Positions 11,871 to 21,443 of a DNA stretch of 64,000 bases are shown piece by piece. Position numbers and translations under genes: made by a program. Positions within the stretch are counted from its first letter, which is position 1. The number at the start of each line of letters is the position of its first letter. The stretch comes from Daphnia pulex (Eukaryota; Arthropoda; Branchiopoda; Diplostraca; Daphniidae), in the NCBI RefSeq assembly GCF_021134715.1, contig NC_060017.1, positions 62,001-126,000 on the forward strand, written 5' to 3'. The notes beneath the pieces are model-generated. The model was not told the origin of the DNA. It saw only the letters and a list, made by a program, of their open reading frames with translations, and ran no database searches.

Positions 11871-12908
11871 TTATTTCTGCTTCTGCTCGGCCGTTGGATT
11901 TTGGGTAGTGGGGTGACGACGAATGCCAGGAGACGTTGAATTTGGCAAGAGAATCCTGAAAAAAGCTGCTTTAAATGGCTGATTGTCGGACCAGAATCCT
12001 TCTGGCGCTCCCATGGTTTCAAATAGTGGCCGGCAGCTGTTGACTAGGCGGTTGGCTGTCGGGTTCTTGTCCTCGTACAATGTCACGTCTGGCAATCCAG
12101 AAAATTGGTCGACGATCACAAGGAAATGTCGGCCGTCGTCTTCTCCGATATCGGCATGGATAAACTGAAAGGGCCTTGTTGCTGGTTCGTGTGGGCGGAG
12201 CGGCTCTGCTGGTGGTGATGAGAGGTGGCTGGCGCAGCTATCGCAACTCTTGGCGGCATTCGAGATTTCGACGTCCATGTTGGGCCAGTAGACTGATAGT
12301 CGGGCGCGCTGGCGCATTTGTGTTTCGCCTTGGTGCATCCCGACTAGAGTCTTCAATATTTCCGGCACTTTCGCTCGTGGGATGACAACTCTTGCGCCGC
12401 ATACAATCATGTCGTCTTTGTCGTCGATTGCTAGGCTCTCTCGCTTGTTCCAGAAGGGACAGAGATTGACGGCCGAGTTGGTCTTTTTGTATGGGAATCC
12501 ATTCATGATAACTTTGCGTAGGTCTTGAAGGTCCCGGTCTATTGCTGCTGCTTCTTTGATGCCCTCCAGGGTCATGTCCGTTGTTCCCTCTTTCGATCCG
12601 CTCCATTCGGCAATCATGTTGACAACTGATGTACGGGCCGTGTAGGATGTTAGTCCTTCTCCCAACAGATCGGCTTCCGTTGGTTGGTCGACTGGTGAAC
12701 GAGATAGGGCATCGGCTTCGACATTCTCTTTACTCGGTACCCACCTGGCGTTGAAAGAGAATCGAGACATCTGCAGTCTGAGACGGAGGAGGCGTTGGTT
12801 ATCTAGTTGATCTAGTGTGTAGTCGTTGAGGATTGAGATTAATGGCCGGTGGTCCAGTACGACTTCGAATGATGGGAGGCCTTCGAGAAAACTCTTACAT
12901 TTTTTCAT
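11871..12908 (-). pseudogene. gypsy RNase H / integrase fragment
   Basis: A 345-residue frame. It begins in RNase H (FEVVLDHRPL, VPSKENVEADALSR), continues through the linker to the His/Cys zinc finger (HQGETQ ... CDSCASH), then the integrase core with HADIGEDDGRHFLVIVDQFS and FWSDNQPFKAAFF, whose Asp residues are the expected D,D of DDE. The downstream Glu block (KSNGRAEAE) lies after a frameshift. Neighbouring frames carry protease and RT of the same element. Confidence 0.75.
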
Positions 12909-14898
12909 GGCCTAGGCTGCTGCGAGGCATTCTAGCTCGATCATTGCATATCGGGATTTGGCTGGGACGATGAGACGTGACCCAGCTTGGACCATCTTCC
13001 AATCTCCGTTTGTTTGTTGTTGTTTGAGAATAAATCCGAGTCCACGTAGACGGGAGGCATCGGTGTGGAGTGCTGTCAGCCGTGTTGGGTCGTAGTAAGC
13101 CGGTGGGGACTTGCGATAGCAGGCAACGCGCTTTGTTGAAAGCTTTCTCATGGTCTGGTAGCCACGTGAAGGCGGCTTGTTTCTTCAGCAGTGGGGAGAG
13201 TGGGGCTAAAGATTCTGCAATTTTTTCGCTGAACAGTCCAACCTGTTGGCATAGGCCGTTGAATGACCGAAGGTCTGTCTTGTCGGCTGGGCGGGGAAAT
13301 TCTCGAATCGCTCTTGTGAGCTCGGGGCTTGGGCTATATCCTTTGCTGTTGAGGCGGTAGCCATTAAAGTCTCCTTCTTCTACCGCGAATACACCGATGG
13401 TGTTCTTCGCGTTGAATGAGACGTTGTGCTTGTCTGCGCGCTCGATGATTTGTCTTGATAAGGCGATCATCTCTGGATACGTAGCGATGAGGACGCACAT
13501 GTCTTCGACACAACCTGCGATAGGCAAGTCGCCGAAGACTTGGCAGTAGCGACTGCCGAAACTGTCTCCTGCGTGGCTGATTCCCATTGGAAGGCGGGTG
13601 TATTGAAAGAGGCCGAATGGGGTTGAGAACGTCGTTAGGTCCATTGATTCCTCGTCGAGTGGAATCATGTGGTAACCTTTGAGGCCGTCGAACATTGTGA
13701 AGTAGTTCATTCCGGGTGTGATGGACCGTACGGCTTCGAAGGGCGTTTTGTTTGGGAAAATCGTGCCGACGAGCCTTTTGTTGAGCTCACGGTAGTCGAC
13801 CGTGATGCGGACGCCACCTGATACTGAGTCTTTGGGAAGTGTGACGACGCCGCTGATGAAAGGCGTGACGGCTCCTGGTGGCACTGGGCGGACGAGGCCT
13901 TGATCGACCTGGCTCATCAGTTTGTTTTTGAACATTGGGATGAACGGCTCGGAGATGTTGCGGTGTCCGCGGATTTGGACCGGGATGGATCCTTCTCGCA
14001 GCGTTAAGTGGACTGGTTCGCAGTCCATTACTCTGCATACGTCGTCGAACACCTTTGGGCGTTCGGCCATTAGTTTGGACATATCTCTGGGTGTTTGTTC
14101 ATCCAACGGGTGGGCGGTTGATACTTGATGTACTCGGACGTCTACTCGGAGTCGACGGGGATCATTCCCAATTTTTGCTGCGTTGTCTTTGATAAGACTG
14201 GTTGTCTCGGGTTTTCCAGGACATGGATGGTTGACTGAACGGGTCTGGACGATCCGTCGTCGGCTTTCCAGTCGACTTGGGCTTGGAAGGACCCGAGTGA
14301 CTTGATGTGGTTGCCGGTTGCGGTTTCGACGTGTATGACGGCGTCGAGTGGTACGTCTTGAAATTGGCGGTGGTAGACAGACGGTGGGATGGCGTCGAGG
14401 GCTGAGCCAGTGTCTGGTAGTGTACGTACCTCTGTGGCTGGTTCTCCTCTGGCCTTGATTGAAACTGTGACGCTGTCGTCTTCGGCGGAGGACACTTGAT
14501 TGACGTAGATGGCTGCCATTTTGGGTTTGGCGTTGCAGACGGCTTTGAAGTATCCCAAGGCATTGCATTTCCTGCACGTCGCGTTTCTGGCTGGGCAATA
14601 ATGGCCGGCTGGGCGGATTTCGAGGCCGCATTTGTCGCAAGTGTTGGCTTGTTTGGTGCGTCTGCTTTTGCTGCTGTGGCTGCTGCTGTTGTGACTTTGG
14701 CGGACTTCTGTTTCTGGTACATCGACTTTGGCTTGATTCCTTGTACTGATGCTCCGATTGTTGCTCGGCTAGGAGTTTCAACGTCTCGCATGTGCGGGCT
14801 GTAGAGATGGCTTGGTCGATGGTGAGAGTCGGTCCTATGTCAAATAATTTTAGTTGCACTTCTCTGTCGTGCAGGCCGAAAAGAAACTGGTCCAGCAT
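12895..14898 (-). pseudogene. gypsy protease-RT polyprotein, frameshifted
   Basis: A 667-residue frame. It starts in Gag (LDQFLFGLHDREVQ) and passes out of frame through the zinc/protease region, which is readable in the overlapping frame 14142-14558 as DTGSALD. It returns to the RT frame at about residue 250 with VRITVDYRELNKR, FDGLKGYHMIPLDEES and FSTPFGLFQYTRLPMG. RT runs to FNGLCQQVGLF and the RNase H begins near the end, where the frame breaks again. The protein would copy the element RNA. Confidence 0.75.
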
Positions 14899-15249
14899 AT
14901 GCTACGCATCACAACGGTTGCAGCACGTCTCGAACTCACATTTTCTGGCTAGGTCGCGCAGTTCGCATAGCCAGTTGTCGATTGAGAGCCCTTGTCGCTG
15001 CGTGCAGGACTTGAATTGTTGGCGCCAAACACGTTTGTTCTTCCCGGCGTTGCATCATTCTCTCAGGTATTCGATGATTTGGGTGACGTCCTTCATTGCC
15101 GTGGCTCCTAGGCCGGCGTTGACTACAGTTTTCAGCGTATTTGGCGACATGCAGGATAATAGCAGAGTCGCCATGTATTTTGGCTGTTGTGGCCCCGGGA
15201 CCAGATCTTTGATGGTGGACAGGTCGATAAAAATTTTCCATTGAGTCTC

Positions 15250-15582
15250 TCACACGTCGAATGAGTCTTTTCTCTCCTCCATTTCAAAAGGAGGGGCTTG
15301 TCCGTGTGGTTTGAAAGAACTTACCGGTTTTATCATTAGGGCGTTTACGGCGGCGGTGGCTGCTTCGACTTCGATGTTAGCCATGAAGGCGGCTACTCGC
15401 GCTTGCGTGGCGTGTGCGTTGGCTGCGGTTACGTTTGCTGAAACGGCTAGATTGGCTACTGCTGCGTTGGTGGCTGCTGCTTCGGCTGTGACGGCGTCGG
15501 TGGTAGCGTTCAGCGCTGCCGTTTGGGTAGTGGCGAGTCGGGTTGAAGCGGCGTGGAGTGCAGTGAGTTGAGCTGCGTCCAT
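15250..15582 (-). pseudogene. Ala/Thr-rich N-terminal Gag of the gypsy element
   Basis: A 110-residue frame, roughly half Ala and Thr in its first 80 residues, probably one long helix. It ends in a Gag-like KPHGQAPPFEMEERKDSFDV segment. The next frame downstream (15240-15060, KIFIDLSTIKDLV...) continues as Gag, so a stop or frameshift separates them. Strong compositional bias makes family assignment rest on its position upstream of protease and RT. Confidence 0.55.
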
Positions 15583-15599
15583 TTTGAGTGTTTTTTGTC

Positions 15600-16740
15600 C
15601 AGTGTGTGGGTCTCACTCGTGGCGGCGGCGTGTTTGTATGTGGCTGGGCGTGAGTGTTGCCACCCTCTGCGTGAGCAGTGGAGAGCGAACACGTGTCGTT
15701 GTCTGAGTGGTGTCACCCTCTGCGTGAGCAGTGGAGAACACACTCGTGGTGTTGGTGTGTATAAGGGTTACCGGCGTGTGTACGGCGTCCGCCGTGGTCG
15801 GTGGCTGCTGGTACTCTCTCTGTAGTATGTGGGGTTCTCCACTGGGGGAAGTTAGGAAGTTTAAAGGTTTAATATGGATTCTTCCTTTACTGAAAGGTCT
15901 ACGACGACTGACTTGAGACGGTAGCGGGTTATGGGGAGGCCAGGGGTGGTTGCTGGTTGTGTCGGGCCGGTGGCCTATTCGGTGGAGGTTGTGGCCACGA
16001 ACGCGGTTGTTGGTGGCTCGACGGGGTATGCTGAGTTGTTCGGGTGTTGGGCTGCTTTCACGCTCCTCTGAGTAAGGCTGGGGACGCTGACTGGTGCTGG
16101 TGGATTGGTGTCTACTTGAGCTGGCGTAATGGCTATTGGGTCGGTGGTAGGTGCTTCGGCAGGGTTTGCCAGGCATCCAAGGTGTTGGAAGACGGGCCCG
16201 AAGTCTTTTTTAAGCTGCTCTGATGTGGCTTTCTTCTTCTCTTCCGTTTGGCAATCTGCTTCGCGGCCTGCAACTTGTTGGACTTCGAGCTGGGTGGGTT
16301 GTCTTTTCGCGAAATTCTCGTGCTTGGCGATGGTGGGGTCGATCCCCCTGTGCGTGAGCACTGGAAAATCGGCTCCAATTTTCGTAAAGGTGTACAGGCT
16401 AGCGTGACAAACCCGATGTTGGTGGCGGTGGCGTGGTGGACTAATCGCGTGTCGATGGCGTTGTTGGGCAAGGTAGACGGAGATCTGGTGAAAATGGCGT
16501 ATTTTTCACTAGAGTTCGGCGGCACGTAAATTCTATAAAGTATCTGCGCCATGTAATGACTTGAGACAGACGGGGGGGGGCTTGTGTTACACTGTGTATT
16601 AGGCACGGATTGCACCGGCTTGTTACTAGCTTGTTAGGTGTGTCCAGACTTATCTTCTTGTCATCACACTAGGGGAGAACTGGGGGCCATCTCGGAGGGG
16701 GGGGGGATGTGACAGGCCATCTGACGAAGGGGGAATATAA
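15600..16740. repeat. probable gypsy LTR/leader region
   Basis: This stretch lies just upstream (minus strand) of the gypsy Gag, where a 5' LTR and leader belong. It has an internal direct repeat: a unit containing ccctctgcgtgagcagtgga occurs at about 15,661 and 15,717, and a diverged version at about 16,345. No long open frame has recognisable domains. G-runs occur at about 16,570 and 16,700. The mate LTR is missing because the 3' end of the element is deleted. Confidence 0.4.
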
Positions 16741-16799
16741 CAAATAATACGAATCATTTTACATATTTTTCTTTTACTAATGAAGAATGTAAAAAGAGT

Positions 16800-17276
16800 T
16801 CAAACTTCACATACTCTTCTGAAAATAGCGGCCAGTTTTACAGTGTTGCCAAAGAAAAGAATAGGCATGGAGGCCTTAAATTCAAAGTTTGAACGTTTCT
16901 GGTATATTTAAAGCAACACATATCGTAGCCTGACGTTATACCATAATTATATAAAGTAGAGTTCGAACTATTTTTAAGAATAAAAATCACATTTCTAAAA
17001 TAAAATGTGAAATTTCACAAAAAGTATAAACTTTGGTCGCGTCTCTTGTATTTAAAACAACCGATTATAACGTCTGTAGACATGTCGTTAGAATCAGCGT
17101 ATTTTACTTCATTTTATCATGAAGAAAATTTTCGTCTTCAACAGTTTCAGGCCTTTTTTACAAATACCGTCGACTTCGGGAGTTCTACCACCCCCCCCCC
17201 CCCCCCTTAACCAAACCAAAGTGTCAAACCTTCTCTTAAATGGTTTGCGTTTACTACGACAAGGGCTCCCCAGAGA
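16800..17276 (+). repeat. long inverted repeat, right copy (pairs with 6418-6925)
   Basis: Reverse-complement match to 6418-6925. It ends in the same LINE start region (ATGGTTTGCGTTTACTACGA on the plus strand) and loses LINE homology about 20 bases later. A poly-C run (about 17,190-17,207) lies inside and may be unreliable in assemblies. Confidence 0.8.
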
Positions 17277-17545
17277 TAAGGAGATGGGCCACTCTGTGTA
17301 AAGTCCAGTCGACATTTTACCCCCTCCCCCTCCTTTTCGACTGCCCTGCTCCTTTTGGCGAGCTCCAGAAGCATTTGCCACATTTGCTGTAGTTGACGGA
17401 TGCAGGACCAATGTTGGGCAATATAGGCATGTTTGTTTACGTTTTTAAAAGCAAAGAGATTCGTACTTCTCTTGTATTTAGTTATGTTCAGTGCACTTTT
17501 GTGATTTAATTGACGGATTGAAAATAAACGAAGACGAGAATGTTT

Positions 17546-18095
17546 CTACTGATTCATAAACAAGGTATACTTGTTCAATTGATTTCTTTTATAGGTTTCA
17601 TTTGACAAGTTTTGATTAAACACTTTAGAGAGGAATCTAGAGAGGAATCTGAATTTTAGATATCTGAAAACAATTATTTTAACTAATTCTTTAACAGTTT
17701 CAACAGGAAACTTTCTAGCAATGGTAGGAAACAGTTCAGAGTAGTTAACATTTTTGAGGATCTTGTTCGCTAATGTTTCTAACACATTATGTTGATTGGA
17801 GATTGTAGATGTTTTTTCCACGATGGAATGAAAAAAAATTTCGACTGTGTGAATTAAGGTATATACAGATTGTGAAGGAACAGTCATTACATTTGTACCT
17901 CTAAGTTGACAAATATTCACCAGGTCTGGACTAAGAGGATCATCACTAGAGTTAAACAATGAATTTCTTCTGGTTGAACATTTGACAAGTTTCTCAATTT
18001 TCAGTACAATGTAGCCAGCAATGTATGCTACGCATTGGTTGGTGAACTGGTCTTTCAACTGACTAGCATGGAATTCTTCATCAGAACAAATCACT
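17546..18095 (-). pseudogene. P-element/THAP9-like transposase, C-terminal part
   Basis: This 3' part encodes the C-terminal region of a P-superfamily transposase (SDEEFHASQLKDQFTNQCVAYIAGYIVLKIEK and beyond). It is separated from the rest of the gene (21444-23660) by the BEL/Pao element at 18096-21438. Conceptually removing that element and one copy of its 5-bp duplication puts the two sides next to each other in a compatible frame. So the insertion, not a rearrangement, split the gene. Confidence 0.7.
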
Positions 18096-18641
18096 TGGAC
18101 CCGCGAAATGCACTTCATGAGAAGCCATCTAGCAGCATTATTTTAAATATCGTTTAATGTAATAATTAGTATGTCGCCGCTTGTCTTTGACGACTGTTTA
18201 GTCGATTTTTCCATCTCTGCTGTCACTCAGTGTCAGTTTCATGGAAACATTTTGAGTTGTACGTTTTCTTTGGTGATTTGATGTGCAACCCGACAGGTAT
18301 CTTGAATGGTTTTGCTTCTGTTATAATGTGTATTGATTGCAACGTGCTATACTTTCAGATAACTGCTCATATTTGAATTATTGGCATTGGTTTCCCTTGG
18401 ATGTGTAATCCCAAAGCATCATTTGTTTGTTTCACGTGGACAAGGTATCATAATTTATATTTGTCCCACCGAAGACTGGTTTTCCCAGGTATTGTGTTTT
18501 AATCATGTCCAATGTTAATTTGTTAGTGACCCCTGTGTGTTATTAGGATTGGTGAAGTTTATACACCATTGAAACTCTTCGATCAAAGTTGAGTTTGCCC
18601 AAATACAGTCCACTGAGCCTTTTATGACGATCTCCGTAACA
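18096..18641 (+). repeat. 5' LTR of BEL/Pao element
   Basis: Starts tggacccgcgaaatgcac and ends cgtaaca. About 98% identical by eye to 20894-21438. Confidence 0.9.
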
Positions 18642-18643
18642 TG

Positions 18644-18661
18644 TGGTCCTTCGAGCCGGAG
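18644..18661 (+). promoter_or_regulatory. tRNA primer-binding site of the BEL/Pao element
   Basis: tggtccttcgagccgga begins two bases after the 5' LTR and resembles the tRNA 3'-end complement common in BEL/Pao elements. The tRNA identity is not established here. Confidence 0.65.
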
Positions 18662-18689
18662 CTTCCAGTGAACCTTCGGATTTAAGACT

Positions 18690-19480
18690 CGCTGCTTTGC
18701 AGACTTCGTTTGCTGCCATTCGTGCGGACTTGAAATTTCGCTGCTTGCAGACCCAACGTGCTGCCGTTCATGCACACGTTGAAGATTCGCTGCTTTGCAG
18801 ACCCAACGTGCTGCCGTTCGTGCAGACTTTGAAGATTCGCTGCTTGCAGACCCACTGTGCTGCCGTCGTGCAGACTTTGACGATTCGCTGCTGTTGCAGA
18901 CCCAGTCGCTGCTTTCGTCAACCAGATAGATTCGCTGCTGTTGCAGACCCCATTCGCTGCTGTACGGACCCAACGTGCTGCCGTCGTGCAGACTTTGAAG
19001 ATTCGCTGCCTTTGCAGACTCAACGTGCTGCCGTCGTGCAGACTCTGAAGACTCGCTGCCATTGCAGACCCAACTTGTATCGTTCGTGTAGACGTGGAGA
19101 TTCGCTGCTGTTGCAGACCCCATTCGCTGCTTTTACAGACCAGATTCGCTGCTGTTGCAGACCCTCATTCGCTGCTGTTGCAGACCCTCATTCGCTGCTG
19201 TTGCAGACCCTCATTCGCTGCTTTGCAGACTTCATTCGCCGCTGTTGCATACCCTGAAGATTCACTGCTGTTGCAGACCCTCATTCGCTGCTTTGCAGAC
19301 CAGATTCGCTGCTGTTGCAGACCCCATTCGCTGCGTTTACAGACCAGATTCGCCGCTGTTGCAGACCCTGAAGATTCACTGCTGTTGCAGACCCTCATTC
19401 GCTGCTTTGCAGACCAGATTCGCAGTTGTTGCAGACCCTGAAGATTCGCTGCTGTTGCAGACCAGACTCGCTACCTTCGG
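18690..19480 (+). repeat. minisatellite-like tandem repeat in the BEL/Pao leader
   Basis: About 30 variable-length units, each built on attcgctgct(gtt)gcagacc with spacers such as ctcattcgctgctt, gaagattcgctgctg or caacgtgctgccgtcgtg. It fills the leader between primer-binding site and Gag start. It makes long spurious frames on both strands because the motif keeps a period compatible with open reading. Confidence 0.85.
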
Positions 19481-19517
19481 CAGAAGTTGAATTGAAGATT
19501 TCTCGACTGAGAACAAA

Positions 19518-20850
19518 ATGCCGGGAGAAGATGTCACCACCCTCACTCTTGATCAGTGTAAAGGGAAACAGAAGCTGCTTCGGTCGAAGATAACCGGCTG
19601 CTGCACTCGCATTCGTCGCGTTATTGATGGCAAGCTCTCTCGTCGGGAAGCAGAAAGATTGCTCATAGAAGTCAGAGCTCACCTTGAAGAAACGAGGCCG
19701 CTCAACGACCGACTCATTGAGCTGCTTGACGATGAAGAGGGAGTCACTCAACACGAACAATTCCTTCGTTATGGTGGTACCGTAGACGAGATGGCAGATG
19801 CTGTGACCGACTACTTAGCGAGCCGCGCCGATGACCTTCCCTCCACTAATGGAGACCCTCCATCCCAGAAGCTACTGGACGCTCGACAACGCCAAAAGGA
19901 AGCACGAGAAGCCTGTGAAGCAGCCAAGAAGGAGATGGAGGAGGCCGAAGAAACATTGGCGGCTTTGGTGAGAGAAGAGGAGGACCTCGATGACGAGCAG
20001 AGTGAACCATCCATCCGCACGATTCCAGTTCTACCGAAACGGGAAGTGTCGACCTCCGCCCCTGATGACTGGATTGAAACGTATTGTGCAGGAAAGGAGA
20101 AACCTGCTGCGCCAATGGGTGATCATCGTCATTCGTCGGTAAAAGTCGACCTGGATGTCTATTCAGGCCGCGCGTTGGACTGGTTTGAATGGATCGAACT
20201 CTATCATGCGCTCGTTCATCGTACCAGCAAGTCGCCAGGGGAGAAGCTGGCCATTTTTAAAAAGAAATGTTCGAGGAGAGACGGCCGACATGGTGTACGG
20301 ATTTGGAGGGGGAGAAGCAGCGTACAAGGAAGCTCTTCTCCGCCTCAAAGCTACGTGTGGAAGCCGTCCGGTGATGCGTGCTGCCCATCTACATGCCCTT
20401 GAGAGATTGGAGGCCCCACGAAGCGACCCGACTTCATTTCGTCGGTATGCTGAAAAAGTGAGGACCCACCTGTTCAACCTTAATTGCATTGGAGAGACGG
20501 GACACGCGAACATCATCGAGCTATTAACCCAGAAGCTTCCAGTTGAGGACCGGCTGGCATGGAATAGCGGACGGCGAGGTGAATTGGAACACCGGACTAT
20601 AAATCAGTTCGGTATATGGCTCTGTGCAAGAGCAGCCTCGTACCAAAACGCTTATTCCATCGCAGCGGACCAATCCCAACGGCCGAGTGGTTCCGGAAGA
20701 CCTGGGCATCAGCATCCACAGCAGCCAGCGCAACATTCCACAAAGCGGAATGTCCGTACAAACCATGGAGCCAGCACCCGGCGGCAGGAGCAGAGGAGCC
20801 ATCATCAGCTACTCGATAACAAATCTTATGAAGAGGAAGAAAGCAACTAG
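19518..20850 (+). pseudogene. DUF1759-like Gag of the BEL/Pao element, one frameshift
   Basis: The first frame (19518-20402) starts MPGEDVTTLTLDQCKGK, with a coiled, charged N-terminal half (about residues 1-165) and a Gag segment VDLDVYSGRALDWFEW, whose position and sequence match the DUF1759 region of BEL/Pao Gags. Near 20,270 the homology moves to the overlapping frame (to 20850) with GGGEAAYKEALLRLK and HLHALERLEAP blocks and TGHANIIELLTQKLP. A single-base frameshift therefore separates the halves. The usual Gag zinc knuckles are not seen. It lies between the tandem-repeat leader and the 3' LTR. Confidence 0.75.
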
Positions 20851-20893
20851 GGTCCAGCTCACTCGATCCGGCAGGAACGAGTTCGGGGGAGAA

Positions 20894-21438
20894 TGGACCC
20901 GCGAAATGCACTTCATGAGAAGCCATCTAGCAGCATTTTTTAAATATCGTTTAATGTAATAATTAGTATGGCGCCGCTTGTCTTTGACGACTGTTTAGTC
21001 GATTTTACCATCCCTGCTGTCACTCAGTGTCAGTTTCATGAAAACATTTTGAGTTGTACGTTTTCTTTGGTGATTTGATGTGCAACCCGACAGGTATCTT
21101 GAATGGTTTTGCTTCTGTTATAATGTGTATTGATTGCAACGTGCCATACTTTCAGATAACTGCTCATATTTGAATTATTGGCATTGGTTGCCCTTGGATG
21201 TGTAATCCCAAAGCATCATTTGTTTGTTTCACGTGGACAAGGTATCATAATTTGTATTTGTCCCACCGAAGACTGGTTTTCCCAGGTATTGTGTTTTAAT
21301 CATGTCCAATGTTAATTTGTTAGTGACCCCTGTGTGTTATTAGGATTGGTGAAGTTTATACACTATTGAAACTCTTCGATCAAAGTTGAGTTTGCCCAAA
21401 TACAGTCCACTGAGCCTTTTTTGACGATCCCCGTAACA
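20894..21438 (+). repeat. 3' LTR of BEL/Pao element
   Basis: Second LTR copy, preceded by the purine tract and followed by the 5-bp duplication tcact. Confidence 0.9.
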
Positions 21439-21443
21439 TCACT

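Larger units (their letters stand above)
11800..15600 (-). mobile_element. Ty3/gypsy retrotransposon, 3' truncated
   Basis: Minus-strand order is: Ala/Thr-rich N-terminal Gag (15582-15250); a Gag core (15240-15060); a zinc region and protease with LPDTGSALD (about 14640-14140); reverse transcriptase (about 14000-13250); RNase H (about 13150-12700); an integrase zinc motif (about 12330-12220, HQGE...CDSC); and the integrase core (12180-11870) followed by a KSNGRAEAE block. The element ends abruptly inside the integrase near 11,800, fused to the copia fragment. A few frameshifts break the polyprotein. The RT box where YVDD is expected reads VEDM, so catalysis may be lost or the family may be divergent. 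Confidence 0.85.
18096..21438 (+). mobile_element. non-autonomous BEL/Pao-type LTR retrotransposon
   Basis: Two near-identical LTRs (18096-18641 and 20894-21438), each starting TG and ending CA, flank a 2.25-kb interior. The 5-bp target duplication tcact lies at 18091-18095 and 21439-21443. A likely primer-binding site (tggtccttcgagccgga) follows the 5' LTR and a purine tract (cgggggagaa) precedes the 3' LTR. The interior encodes only a DUF1759-like Gag; no protease, RT or integrase is seen. It inserted into the P-like transposase gene. The LTRs differ at roughly a dozen sites in 545 bp, suggesting a modest age. Confidence 0.88.

Noticed and set aside
14162..14791. 209-residue Ser/Thr/Pro-rich minus-strand frame
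   Set aside because: Out-of-frame reading of the gypsy zinc/protease region, which is properly read in the overlapping frame.
18690..19480. CRISPR-like array
   Set aside because: Units are degenerate, spacing is irregular, the spacers are themselves repeat variants, and the context is an LTR-element leader in a eukaryote.
18643..19490. Long overlapping frames on both strands rich in Cys and Arg (RCCCRP and similar)
   Set aside because: They are translations of the minisatellite in the BEL/Pao leader, with no domain and no start context.
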